Assembly (NCBI GenBank): GCA_965230525.1
Contig: OZ246008.1
Coordinates: 682,001 to 746,000 of the forward strand
Origin: GCA-002733465 sp965230525
Lineage (GTDB): Bacteria; Pseudomonadota; Gammaproteobacteria; Enterobacterales; Kangiellaceae
Direction of reading: 5' to 3'
DNA length: 64,000 bases
Under the pieces are notes generated by a model. The model ran no database searches. It saw nothing but the letters and a program-made list of their open reading frames with translations, and was not told where the DNA came from. The number at the start of each line of letters is the position of its first letter. The first letter of the stretch is position 1. The translations under genes and the position numbers were made by a program. This document shows, in pieces, positions 52,214 to 61,592 of the stretch.

Positions 52214-53473
52214 ATGGCCGGTCCGATCAGCCCAACAACAATTCATTCATCATCCGGTGGCAATTATCGCTTTGCCTTGACCTCATTAACTTCATTATTT
52301 TTCATGTGGGGATTTATCACCGCGCTTAATGATATTTTGATCCCCTATTTAAAAAGCATGTTCGATCTGAATTACACTCAGGCCATGCTGATTCAGTTCT
52401 GTTTTTTTGGTGCCTATTTTATCGTTTCGGTGCCCGCTGGTTTATTAGTTAAGCGGCTAGGCTATCAAAAAGGAATTGTGATTGGCTTAGCGCTAGCGAG
52501 CGCAGGATGTATGATGTTCTACCCAGCTGCTTCGATGAAAGTGTACGGCATATTTTTAGCCGCACTCTTTGTTTTGGCCTCTGGCATAACAATTTTACAA
52601 GTGGCAGCTAACCCTTATGTTAGTGTTTTGGGTGATGCGAAAACCGCCTCCTCTCGCCTGACTATGACACAAGCCTTTAACTCATTGGGAACCACCGTCG
52701 CACCGATTTGGGTTGGACCGATTATATTGGCTACTTTCATCGTCAGCGGTGAACACGGAAGCACTGAACAGGTGCAAGGCTCATCGGTGCAAATGCCCTA
52801 TTTAATTTTGGCTGCCGCCTTATTCTTGATGGCGATTGTCTTTGCACTGCTCAAATTGCCGACCATTGAACAACATAACGATCAACAACAAACTGAATTG
52901 CAAGGCTCCGCTTGGCAATATCGTCACTTAGTTTTGGGTGCTGTTGGCATTTTTGTCTATGTCGGTGCGGAAGTGGGTATTGGCAGTTTTATAGTCAACT
53001 TCTTAGCACTAGACAGTATTGCGTCCATGACCGAATCCGAAGCTTCAAAATACATAGGTTATTATTTTGGGGGCGCCATGGTAGGTCGATTTATTGGTGC
53101 TGGTGTGATGCAAAAAATAGCCGCCAATAAAGTACTCGCCGCCAATGCAATTGGTGCCTGCCTATTGCTGATATTAACCATCATGAGTTCTGGCGCGGTC
53201 GCCATGTGGGCAATATTGTTAGTGGGCCTGTGCAACTCAATCATGTTCCCAACCATATTTACTTTGGCCATACAGGGGTTAAAAGAACACACCAGCCAAG
53301 GCTCAGGAATTTTGTGCTTAGCAATTGTTGGTGGCGCGGTACTTCCTCTACTTCAAGGCATGTTAGCCGATCTGGTCGGTATTCAATTGTCATTAGTCAT
53401 ACCGCTGGCATGTTACTTCTTTATTGTTTACTACGGACTAGTTGGCAGCACACCTAAGCCAATTCAACATTAG
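52214..53473 (+). CDS. FucP/GluP-type MFS sugar transporter
   Basis: This 419-aa, twelve-helix proton symporter belongs to the FHS family (fucose/glucose/galactose). The N-terminal motif LFFMWGFITALNDILIPYLK (about 28-47) contains the WGF and N-D residues conserved in FucP. Later helices carry ASGITILQVAANPYVSVLGD and VGAEVGIGSFIVNFL. It would take up the monosaccharide (probably glucose) released by the periplasmic GH3. It is first in an operon with GH3 and the halogenase-like gene and has an operator on its promoter. GGGAGAAA provides the ribosome binding site. Confidence 0.9.
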   Translation: MAGPISPTTIHSSSGGNYRFALTSLTSLFFMWGFITALNDILIPYLKSMFDLNYTQAMLIQFCFFGAYFIVSVPAGLLVKRLGYQKGIVIGLALASAGCMMFYPAASMKVYGIFLAALFVLASGITILQVAANPYVSVLGDAKTASSRLTMTQAFNSLGTTVAPIWVGPIILATFIVSGEHGSTEQVQGSSVQMPYLILAAALFLMAIVFALLKLPTIEQHNDQQQTELQGSAWQYRHLVLGAVGIFVYVGAEVGIGSFIVNFLALDSIASMTESEASKYIGYYFGGAMVGRFIGAGVMQKIAANKVLAANAIGACLLLILTIMSSGAVAMWAILLVGLCNSIMFPTIFTLAIQGLKEHTSQGSGILCLAIVGGAVLPLLQGMLADLVGIQLSLVIPLACYFFIVYYGLVGSTPKPIQH

Positions 53474-53496
53474 ATCCCACTCAGGAAAAACTTAAA

Positions 53497-56082
53497 ATGT
53501 TAAGCAACTCAATCGGGCCCTGCTCAGGCGGGCCTATCAATATAAAGCTTGTCAAATTAACAGCAAGCTTACTTTTTGCTAGTCAATTAATGCTAACTGG
53601 ATGTGAACAAAATACATCAACAGAATCTCCCGTTCAGAATAAAGCCGTTACCCCTAAAAAACAGGTGAGTGCATTTTGGCCTAAGTTAACCAGTGAAGTA
53701 AAAAAGGATGCAAATATAGAAGCTCGGATTCAGTCAATCCTTGCTGAAATGACGTTAGAACAAAAAATTGCACAGATGATTCAACCCGAGATCAAGGACT
53801 TTACGGTTGAAGATATGCGTCGATACGGTTTTGGTTCTTACCTTAATGGCGGTGGTTCGTTTCCCAATGGCAATAAGCATGCAACTCCGCAAGAATGGAT
53901 TGATTATGCCGAGGCAATGTATCAAGCATCGGTTGATGACTCACTCGACGGTTCCAAAATTCCTACTATGTGGGGAACCGACGCTGTGCACGGTCATAAC
54001 AACGTCATTGGAGCGACCTTATTTCCCCATAACATCGGTTTAGGCGCGGCCAATAATCCAGCTCTGATTGAAAAAATTGCAGAAGCCACCGCAAAAGAAG
54101 TTGTCGCAACAGGTATCGAATGGATTTTTGCACCAACCGTGGCAGTCGTGCGTGACGATCGCTGGGGGAGAACCTATGAAGGCTACTCAGAAGATCCGGC
54201 CATCGTAAAAGCCTATTCGGCAGCTATTGTGAAAGGCCTACAAGGCGCCGCGAGCGAAGATTTTTTAAGTCAACAACGAGTCATTGCAACGGTGAAACAT
54301 TTTGTTGGTGACGGCGGAACTGAAGGTGGTGACGACCAAGGCAATAACTTGGCGAGCGAACGAGAATTATTTGAAATTCATGCCCAAGGCTACGTCAGTG
54401 GCTTATCTGCCGGGGCGCAAACGGTGATGGCATCCTTCAATAGTTGGCATGGTAAGAAAAATCATGGCAACCATTATTTACTCACTCAAGTGTTAAAACA
54501 ACGCATGGGATTTGACGGCTTTGTGGTTGGCGATTGGAACGGACACGGTCAAGTTGAAGGTTGCAGTAATGAAAGTTGCAGTCAGTCGATCAATGCGGGA
54601 TTAGATGTATTTATGGTACCCACTAAGGCTTGGAAGCCTTTATTAGAAAATACCCTAGCGCAAGTAAAAAGTGGTGAGATCTCAATGCAACGAGTCGATG
54701 ATGCTGTAAGTCGAATTTTAAGAGTCAAATTGCGTGCTGGTTTATTTGATAGACCCAGTCCAGCTCATCGTAAATTGTCTGGCAAGCTAGAATTGATTGG
54801 CGCCAAGGCGCATCGTGATATCGCTCGGCAGGCGGTAAGAGAATCGTTGGTTTTGTTGAAAAATAAAAATAATATTCTGCCCCTGTCGCAACACCAAAAC
54901 ATTCTAATAGCCGGCGATGCCGCACACAACATCGGTAAACAATCAGGAGGTTGGAGTATCACTTGGCAAGGCACTGGTAATCAAAACAGTGATTTCCCTG
55001 GCGCTACTTCCGTTTTACAAGGCATTCAACAAAAGCTGAGTAATGCCGATGGGACGGTTACTTATAGCGTAGATGGTCGCTATTCCAAAAAGCCAGATGT
55101 GGCAATTGTTGTTTACGGCGAAGAACCTTATGCCGAAGGAAATGGCGATATTGATAATTTGGAATATCAACGAAGTAACAAGCGCGATCTAAAGTTGCTT
55201 GAAGCTTTTAAATCACAAGGTATTCCGGTGGTTTCAGTTTTCATTAGCGGTCGTCCAATGTGGGTAAACCCAGAACTCAACGCATCGGATGCGTTTGTGG
55301 CCGCCTGGTTACCTGGCACGGAAAGCGCGGGTATTGCTGATGTTATTTTCCGCAAACCTAGCGGTGATATTCACTATGATTTTGTTGGTAAACTGTCTTA
55401 TTCTTGGCCCAGTTCGCCCGATCAAACACAAGTTAATATCGGCGATAATCCTTATCAACCCCTATTCCCATTTGGGTACGGTTTAAGTTATTCCGATAAC
55501 GATCAGCTCGGCGATGAACTAAACACTCAGATCGCATCAAATGGCCAGCGTTTGCAGCCGATTACACTTCTGCAAACGCCTTGGCGACCAGCATTTTATA
55601 ATTACCCTAAAATGGATTTAATCGAAAGCAGTACAGCTGAAAATGAATTCTTAAAATATCGAACAAGCGATAAAGTCATCCAGGAAGATGCTCGAACTTT
55701 GCTATACAAAGGCGCGGGCTATACCGGCTTTGAACTTAATGATAACTTCCCGTTTGACTTACGTGGCTACTATGAAAAGCATTCTACTCTTTCATTTGAA
55801 ATGAAAGCCAAAGCAACGCTTAAACAACCACTCATTCTGTCTATGCGATGTGAAAGCGAATGTGAAAGTAACATTGATATTCGCAACCTTATAAACCGGA
55901 CTAAACCGAATCAGTGGCAGACTTATTCCATTGATTTTGAATGTTTCGCCAAACTCGGGGCGACCATGGACAAAATCGTTGCCCCCTTTACCCTGAGCAC
56001 AGCGGAAGCGACCGAACTTGAAGTAGCTAATATAAAAATCATTCCCGACTCTGCAGAAAACGCATCAATGAATTGCCAGTAG
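53497..56082 (+). CDS. Glycoside hydrolase family 3 exo-beta-glucanase, lipoprotein
   Basis: This 861-aa lipoprotein (signal ending LMLTGC, about residue 36) has the GH3 TIM-barrel domain (about 75-420) with WGTDAVHGHNN, KHFVGDGGTEGGDDQ and the nucleophile Asp in VVGDWNGHGQ (near 346). The alpha/beta-sandwich domain (about 440-660; ILIAGDAAHNIGKQSGGW, PFGYGLSY) follows, and a C-terminal galactose-binding-like domain completes the ExoP-type plan of marine exo-1,3/1,4-beta-glucanases. It should trim beta-glucans at the cell surface or in the periplasm. It starts 23 nt after the transporter gene. Confidence 0.92.
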   Translation: MLSNSIGPCSGGPINIKLVKLTASLLFASQLMLTGCEQNTSTESPVQNKAVTPKKQVSAFWPKLTSEVKKDANIEARIQSILAEMTLEQKIAQMIQPEIKDFTVEDMRRYGFGSYLNGGGSFPNGNKHATPQEWIDYAEAMYQASVDDSLDGSKIPTMWGTDAVHGHNNVIGATLFPHNIGLGAANNPALIEKIAEATAKEVVATGIEWIFAPTVAVVRDDRWGRTYEGYSEDPAIVKAYSAAIVKGLQGAASEDFLSQQRVIATVKHFVGDGGTEGGDDQGNNLASERELFEIHAQGYVSGLSAGAQTVMASFNSWHGKKNHGNHYLLTQVLKQRMGFDGFVVGDWNGHGQVEGCSNESCSQSINAGLDVFMVPTKAWKPLLENTLAQVKSGEISMQRVDDAVSRILRVKLRAGLFDRPSPAHRKLSGKLELIGAKAHRDIARQAVRESLVLLKNKNNILPLSQHQNILIAGDAAHNIGKQSGGWSITWQGTGNQNSDFPGATSVLQGIQQKLSNADGTVTYSVDGRYSKKPDVAIVVYGEEPYAEGNGDIDNLEYQRSNKRDLKLLEAFKSQGIPVVSVFISGRPMWVNPELNASDAFVAAWLPGTESAGIADVIFRKPSGDIHYDFVGKLSYSWPSSPDQTQVNIGDNPYQPLFPFGYGLSYSDNDQLGDELNTQIASNGQRLQPITLLQTPWRPAFYNYPKMDLIESSTAENEFLKYRTSDKVIQEDARTLLYKGAGYTGFELNDNFPFDLRGYYEKHSTLSFEMKAKATLKQPLILSMRCESECESNIDIRNLINRTKPNQWQTYSIDFECFAKLGATMDKIVAPFTLSTAEATELEVANIKIIPDSAENASMNCQ

Positions 56083-56143
56083 ACAAGTTAGATGTTCGGG
56101 GTATGATAAATGTTAACGAAAACGGATTGGCAGTAATTAAATA

Positions 56144-57703
56144 ATGAGTAAACCGATCAAGAACATAGTGATTGTAGGCGGTGGCTCTGCTGGTTGGATC
56201 ACCGCGGGAGTCATTGCTGCCGAACACCAAAGTCATTCACAAGATGGCGTTAAAGTCACTCTGATTGAATCGCCGGATGTCGGCCCCATTGGTGTTGGTG
56301 AAGGCACCTGGCCAACCATGCGCGAAACCCTCGATCGGATTGGTGTGAGAGAAACCGATTTATTTAAGCATTGCGATGCGTCGTTTAAACAAGGTGCTAA
56401 GTTTGCTCAATGGGTTACGGGTGAAAAAGATGATTTCTACTACCACCCACTCGTCATCCCCACCGGCTATACTAAGACCGATTTGGTTTATACATGGCAG
56501 AAGTATCGTGACAAGGTATCCTTTGCTGATGCCGTTAGTTTTCAAGGTCATTTGTGTGAGCGGCATTTAGCACCTAAGCAGATCTCGACCCCAGAATATG
56601 CTGCGGTTGCTAATTATGCCTATCATTTAAATGCGCCAAAACTAGGACTGTTTTTGCGCGATCATTGCATCGAAAAGTTAGGCGTCAATCACCTAGTTGA
56701 TCATGTTACCGAAGTGAATGCTCATCAAGATGGAGATATACAATCCGTTTCAACTAAACAAAACGGTGATATCACTGGTGACTTATTTATTGACTGCACG
56801 GGCTTCTCAAGCATTTTGTTAGGAAAACACTATCAAATTCCGTTCATCAGCAAGAAGCATATTTTATTTAACGATAGCGCTTTGGCGACTCATGTACCTT
56901 ACCTCAATGACGATGACCCGATCACCTCGCATACCGTCTCGACCGCACAAAGTGCCGGTTGGATTTGGGATATTGCGTTACCGGTCCGACGTGGTGTTGG
57001 CTATGCATACGCCAGTGATTATATTTCACAACAAGATGCAGAGTCCGAATTAAGAAACTATACCGCTGAGTCGATTGGTGCAGAAAAAGCATCGGAGCTT
57101 TCATTTAAGAAAATCCCAATCAATCCAGGACACCGGGAAAAATTCTGGCATCGAAATTGTGTAGCCATAGGTATGGCAGCAGGTTTTTTAGAACCGCTAG
57201 AGGCGTCGGCACTGGTTTTGATCGAACTTGCCGCAGCCAAAATTAGTAAAGAGCTTCCCGCCAATCGTGACATTATGGATATAACTGCGAAGCGCTACAA
57301 CCAACAATTTTTGTATCGTTGGGATCGAATCATCGACTTTTTAAAACTGCATTACGTTTTAACCAAACGTACAGACTCACAATATTGGATTGACAATTGC
57401 GACCCAAAAACAATACCAGATAGCTTACAAGAAATGCTTAAACTTTGGCGTTATCAACCGCCAACCACCGCAGACTTTACCCAAAATGATGAAGTCTTTC
57501 CGTCAGCGAGTTGGCAATATATTTTGTATGGCATGGGGTTTCATACTGAGCCGCGACCAACCTCAAGAAATTATGTTAATGATAAAGTCGCAGAGCAGTT
57601 CTTTGACGAAAACTTAGCTAAAACCAAACAGTTTATTCAAGCCTTGCCGACTAATCGTGAGTTGGTAAATAAAATTCTGCAGTATGGAATGCAAAAGATT
57701 TAA
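56144..57703 (+). CDS. Flavin-dependent tryptophan-halogenase-like protein
   Basis: This is a 519-aa protein of the tryptophan halogenase family. The FAD motif VGGGSAGWITAG is at 11-22, VGEGTWPTM at 51-59, and Lys83 in SFKQGAKFAQW aligns by eye with the catalytic lysine of PrnA. The GWIWDIAL segment (WxWxI) lies near 271 and AAGFLEPLEASALVLIE near 350. In many marine bacteria such genes sit in polysaccharide-utilisation loci with no halogenation product known. Here it closes the FucP-GH3 operon, 61 nt after GH3. The actual substrate is unknown; the halogenase role is family-based. Confidence 0.85.
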   Translation: MSKPIKNIVIVGGGSAGWITAGVIAAEHQSHSQDGVKVTLIESPDVGPIGVGEGTWPTMRETLDRIGVRETDLFKHCDASFKQGAKFAQWVTGEKDDFYYHPLVIPTGYTKTDLVYTWQKYRDKVSFADAVSFQGHLCERHLAPKQISTPEYAAVANYAYHLNAPKLGLFLRDHCIEKLGVNHLVDHVTEVNAHQDGDIQSVSTKQNGDITGDLFIDCTGFSSILLGKHYQIPFISKKHILFNDSALATHVPYLNDDDPITSHTVSTAQSAGWIWDIALPVRRGVGYAYASDYISQQDAESELRNYTAESIGAEKASELSFKKIPINPGHREKFWHRNCVAIGMAAGFLEPLEASALVLIELAAAKISKELPANRDIMDITAKRYNQQFLYRWDRIIDFLKLHYVLTKRTDSQYWIDNCDPKTIPDSLQEMLKLWRYQPPTTADFTQNDEVFPSASWQYILYGMGFHTEPRPTSRNYVNDKVAEQFFDENLAKTKQFIQALPTNRELVNKILQYGMQKI

Positions 57704-57931
57704 CTCAGATTTTGACCAACAATACATCTAATTCTCCTTCAAGGTGAGGCTATTGAAATCTATTTATTCCGGCCTGCAAGAATGAGTAGAACCAACACTC
57801 ACATCTTCTCTTGTATTGGTAAATATTGCGCTTCAAAAAGATTGCCTCGTTAAATTTTTCAAAGCGCCTGTTAATTTGATGATTATGAATATAGTATACG
57901 CTTTAATATTAAAATCTAAACGAGAATACAT

Positions 57932-59548
57932 ATGTCGGAAATTCATATTGAGTTTGCAGTCCAATTTTCTGAACAGAATGACAAGCAACAGTTTATAAAA
58001 TACCTAGAACAAAATTCCACCGAAAGAAAGGAAAATCTCTCTACTCCTGACAAGTCCGAACTAACTTTAGAGTTTATCCAGGGCGCGAATATATCCATAG
58101 ATTACTTAAACGAAAAAGATGGGGTCATGTTGGGCAAACTGACAACAGGGACCATTAGTTTTGATACGAATAAATTCCAGCAGACACTACTCAGTGATCG
58201 TATTTGCTGTTCCGTTGTCTCATACTTTTTTGATCAATCGGGTGAGTTTTCCAATTTTTCAACGATAAATGGCAAAAAGGCAGGGATTAACAAAGCTTAC
58301 GCCATGTTGGCTGAGACTAGCCCAAGCATTGCGCTGGCACTGGCTGTCACTAAAGGCAAAATAAAATTAGTTAGAGAGTATTTAGAAAAAGGAGCCGATC
58401 CTAACGCCTATTATCGAAATAGCCCTTTGATTTGTTGGGCAGCGAATTGGGAAAGACCTGCAATATTGCAAGAGTTGCTAAAAGCGGGCGCAGATATCAA
58501 TGCACGAAATTTTTCTAAAAATTTAGCACGTGGTCATACCGGGGAAACGCCATTACATATTGCCACTCTTGCAGATAATCTCGAAGTCGTGAAAGTCTTG
58601 TGCGAGGCTGGGGCTGACGTCAATTCCCGAGATAAACTAGGAGAGACTCCATTATACGAATGTCTTCCCTACCCAAGCAGCCGTAAAGTATCAGAAGTTC
58701 TCCTGGAGTATGGCGCAGATATAAATTCGGTCGACCACGAAGGAAAAACGGTTTTGATGGCGTGTGGAAATACGCTTAATAACGCTAGCATCGTAAATTG
58801 GCTCATTAAAATGGACATCGATTACTCATTGAAATGCAATAGTGGCGGCAACTTACTTTGGTACGTCTATAAGGATAGTTTGATGGGGCGGCGAATGGTA
58901 AGGTCTGGTAAAGATGAGTTCTGCGTCCCTAACAACGCCTATGTTGCAAATAATGTATACGACCTGAAGAAAGCCTCAATTCATGGAGATAAAGCCGGCT
59001 GGAAAACTTTTTTCGAAGAATATCGAGATAAACTATCACAAGAAGATATGGCAATATTGATGGGCTTTGCAATACAAAACAATAATCAAAAACAATTGCA
59101 AATTTTAGTCGAGAATGGTTTTGACATTACCAAGGTTTCCAAAAAACTTAATCCAATTGACACTGCTAGGCACCATAAAAACTACCAAGCGGTAACATTC
59201 TTAGAAGAACGATTTAAGAGTGTGATCGAAAAAGAAGCAAATGATAAAGAAGCGGTGAGAAAGCAGTTCGAATCCTTTATGGAAATTGCAATGTCTATGG
59301 CAAGAGAACAAGCAGATGAAAGCCTAGCATTTAAATTCCTTACCAAAGATCTGATTGCCAAAAACTTCAATTGGCAGAATGTAATTACCATCATCGCCAT
59401 AGGATTTAAGAAAAAGGGTCAAATCAAACGAATTGAGATGAAACACGATGGCCAAGATAAAATAGAAGTATTAGGGGTCCAACACCACAAAGGGATGGTA
59501 TTTCGACGTTTCGAAAATAATTGGCTAATCGAATCTTTTATTTACTAA
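57932..59548 (+). CDS. Ankyrin-repeat protein with unrecognised terminal domains
   Basis: This 538-aa protein without signal peptide has three parts. The N-terminal domain (about 1-115) begins MSEIHIEFAVQFSEQND and is not recognised. An ankyrin array (about 125-310, at least five units such as GETPLHIATLADNLEVVKVLCEAGADVNSR) follows, with a further degenerate unit near 375-420 (NNNQKQLQILVENGFDITK). The C-terminal domain (about 435-538) ends in a beta-rich, NTF2-like-looking segment. Ankyrins mediate protein binding. The gene is followed by another unrecognised gene on the same strand. Function unknown. Confidence 0.8.
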   Translation: MSEIHIEFAVQFSEQNDKQQFIKYLEQNSTERKENLSTPDKSELTLEFIQGANISIDYLNEKDGVMLGKLTTGTISFDTNKFQQTLLSDRICCSVVSYFFDQSGEFSNFSTINGKKAGINKAYAMLAETSPSIALALAVTKGKIKLVREYLEKGADPNAYYRNSPLICWAANWERPAILQELLKAGADINARNFSKNLARGHTGETPLHIATLADNLEVVKVLCEAGADVNSRDKLGETPLYECLPYPSSRKVSEVLLEYGADINSVDHEGKTVLMACGNTLNNASIVNWLIKMDIDYSLKCNSGGNLLWYVYKDSLMGRRMVRSGKDEFCVPNNAYVANNVYDLKKASIHGDKAGWKTFFEEYRDKLSQEDMAILMGFAIQNNNQKQLQILVENGFDITKVSKKLNPIDTARHHKNYQAVTFLEERFKSVIEKEANDKEAVRKQFESFMEIAMSMAREQADESLAFKFLTKDLIAKNFNWQNVITIIAIGFKKKGQIKRIEMKHDGQDKIEVLGVQHHKGMVFRRFENNWLIESFIY

Positions 59549-59678
59549 CACTTTGAAGGTCGATTGAAATTAATTTATCTTATACTTTAAAAGTTAATAA
59601 TTTTTTTCCCCGTATGCGAGACGAACAAACGATAAAAATTCTCTAAACTACAAAAGTTAGAGTCAAACAAGGGTATTT

Positions 59679-60680
59679 ATGACAGAAGTAACGGGAAGAG
59701 TAGTTCTTAAATTAGAAAAGGAGCTTAGAGCGGCAGCTAAGCAGCTTTTGGATCACTTTGATAAGTCTTTACTGGACTCTTTATTTAAAAACTACACGCC
59801 TTATTTAAGATCGAGAGCAATCAAAGACTATCTCGATTCATTTGAGGAAGATCAACATAAACTAGATGATTTGAATGTTAAAGGCGCGTTGCTATCTTTC
59901 AAAGTGTCGGGTGATGCTTGGGACGAATTGACTGAGAAATTTTTAGCATTGCCGGGTATCCAATGTTGGGGTTTTCTATCCATTAGCGATGTGGGAGAGA
60001 AATATTTTGCTAAGACGAACAAGAAGCTATTTAAAGAGTACATATTAAGAGAACATGAATTAGATTACGAAAAGAGGCTAGAATCAGCTGAACTTGAATG
60101 GGGCAATTATATGACTAAAACGGTCGTTGCTCACTTTAAAAAGCAAGGCGAGATAACCGAGTTTATGTCTGCGTCTAACCAATACATGAAAACTAAACCT
60201 AAGCGAGAAATATGGTCTGAGTTTCATCATAAATTCAACCGAGACAGATTGCTAATTCATATTAAAAACGAGAATATGGCATTCACCTATGAATTGTATG
60301 ATGCACTGGTGAATCAACTCAATTCAAAATCAGATGAGAGTGGTTCAATTTTCGAGATACTCAATAGCATACTCCAAGCAAAAGATTTACCAATTATCGA
60401 AGATAAAGATAGGTCGTTATTTGCTCCCTTTAACGAAGGATTTTGCTATGTTGAACTATACGAATCATCGTTATATGTCGGTTTCGAAGTTGATGATATG
60501 CAAGCATTTTTGGATGACTATGATGACAATGCGCGAGGCCACACAAGCGGAAACTCAGTCATTGATTTCTGCAAGTACTTTTTATATTTGGCTGACCAAT
60601 ACCAATCGAACATCTACGTTGGTAAAAAAGACCGCTATTACAGTATCTATCACTATACAGGATACTTATATTTGGGGTAA
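59679..60680 (+). CDS. Hypothetical protein (333 aa)
   Basis: I do not recognise this protein. It is soluble, charged and has no signal peptide or membrane segment. The N-terminal part is helical and rich in Lys/Glu (about 1-75), the middle (about 105-200) also helical with many aromatic residues, and the C-terminal part (about 255-333) looks beta-rich with FCYVELYESSLYVGFEVDDMQAFLDDYDD and several Tyr at the end (YYSIYHYTGYLYLG). No catalytic motif stands out. The start is ATG 59679, with AAGGGT upstream. It follows the ankyrin gene by 130 nt and may work with it. Confidence 0.7.
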   Translation: MTEVTGRVVLKLEKELRAAAKQLLDHFDKSLLDSLFKNYTPYLRSRAIKDYLDSFEEDQHKLDDLNVKGALLSFKVSGDAWDELTEKFLALPGIQCWGFLSISDVGEKYFAKTNKKLFKEYILREHELDYEKRLESAELEWGNYMTKTVVAHFKKQGEITEFMSASNQYMKTKPKREIWSEFHHKFNRDRLLIHIKNENMAFTYELYDALVNQLNSKSDESGSIFEILNSILQAKDLPIIEDKDRSLFAPFNEGFCYVELYESSLYVGFEVDDMQAFLDDYDDNARGHTSGNSVIDFCKYFLYLADQYQSNIYVGKKDRYYSIYHYTGYLYLG

Positions 60681-60729
60681 TAATTAAGGCCTCACAAGAA
60701 TACCCAACTCAGCTCGGTAAAAATAACTT

Positions 60730-61179
60730 ATGAAGGTCAAGGTAAGCTCAAATTTCAATATTTCTGCCGAACAGGCTTGGCAACTTGTGCAACAAAGTGA
60801 CACCCTGCTTTATGTCACTCGCGGGTTACTGGGGTTTCAACCACTTGAATCCGAGCTGCCAGAAAAATGGCGCTCTGGAATAACTGTACCATTGAGAATT
60901 GTGTTGTTTAGCTTGATCCCAGCTTGGCGTCATGAGGTGCGTTTTGTCAGTGTGTCAGAAGCGGATAGGCAAATCCTGACCAATGAGTCGGGTGGAGCGA
61001 TAAAAACTTGGGACCATTTAGCAACGGTAAAACCAACCAATGAGGGCCGCTGCACTTATTCCGATGAGATTGAAGTAGACGCCGGTTTATTAACGCCCTT
61101 GATTTGGCTTTATGCAAACGCTTTTTATCGCTATCGACATTTAAGGTGGCGTCGTTTAATTAAAAAGAGTCTTAAGTGA
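60730..61179 (+). CDS. SRPBCC (START-like) family protein
   Basis: This 149-aa protein has the length and fold order of the SRPBCC family: an initial beta-strand and helix pair (KVKVSSNFNISAEQAWQLVQQS), beta-strands through the middle (VRFVSVSEADRQILTNESGGAIKTWDHLATVKP) and a long C-terminal helix (LIWLYANAFYRYRHLRWRRLIKKSL). Such proteins bind hydrophobic ligands. The C-terminus is strongly basic and could touch membrane or nucleic acid. No ligand can be named. Confidence 0.7.
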   Translation: MKVKVSSNFNISAEQAWQLVQQSDTLLYVTRGLLGFQPLESELPEKWRSGITVPLRIVLFSLIPAWRHEVRFVSVSEADRQILTNESGGAIKTWDHLATVKPTNEGRCTYSDEIEVDAGLLTPLIWLYANAFYRYRHLRWRRLIKKSLK

Positions 61180-61592
61180 GTGAAGTGAACTTCGGCGGGA
61201 ATTATAATCCTATAAAATGGAGAATTCGTTAGATCAGTAACTTAGCTCAAAGAAGTAGTAGAATGGTTTGAAAATTTTTACACTTTTGAACTTTAATTGC
61301 TGTAGTTTGCTGTTATAACTATCGCTGGCGTGATTTCGATACGGTTTGGTTTTAATACGACTTTATTCCGCTAAGCTCTTAATCAAGCCAAGCTCTTATA
61401 CACACTAAGCGCTAAACTGGCCGTCGCTGCCATCAGCAACATCAGATAAACGTCATAAAAACTTCAGGTATTTCTTTGATTTTTCTTTTATTATTTACAA
61501 GCTCGCAGTGCCGAACTTGCGTAAACGAACGGTATTCGGTCTAAGCCTAAACTAAATTTAATCAAGGTAATGCTGAAATAATGGAGCCCGAC
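61180..61592. other. 413-nt intergenic region without recognised gene
   Basis: No convincing reading frame is present. A 26-residue stop-to-stop stretch on the minus strand (SFYDVYLMLLMAATASLALS..., near 61390-61470) is hydrophobic but has no start signal. AAGCTCTTA occurs twice, 17 nt apart (near 61373 and 61390). An AT-rich TATAATCCTATAAAAT segment near 61200 could be a promoter for the cytochrome-rhodanese gene or an untranslated RNA, but the distance is long. Confidence 0.4.

Noticed and set aside
59268..59282. GTTCGAATCC, which resembles a tRNA T-loop
   Set aside because: It lies inside the ankyrin gene in frame, and no acceptor stem, D-arm or anticodon arm can be folded around it.
61390..61470. 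Hydrophobic 26-residue minus-strand peptide
   Set aside because: It is bounded by stops on both sides, has no ribosome binding site, and only 19 residues follow the first ATG.
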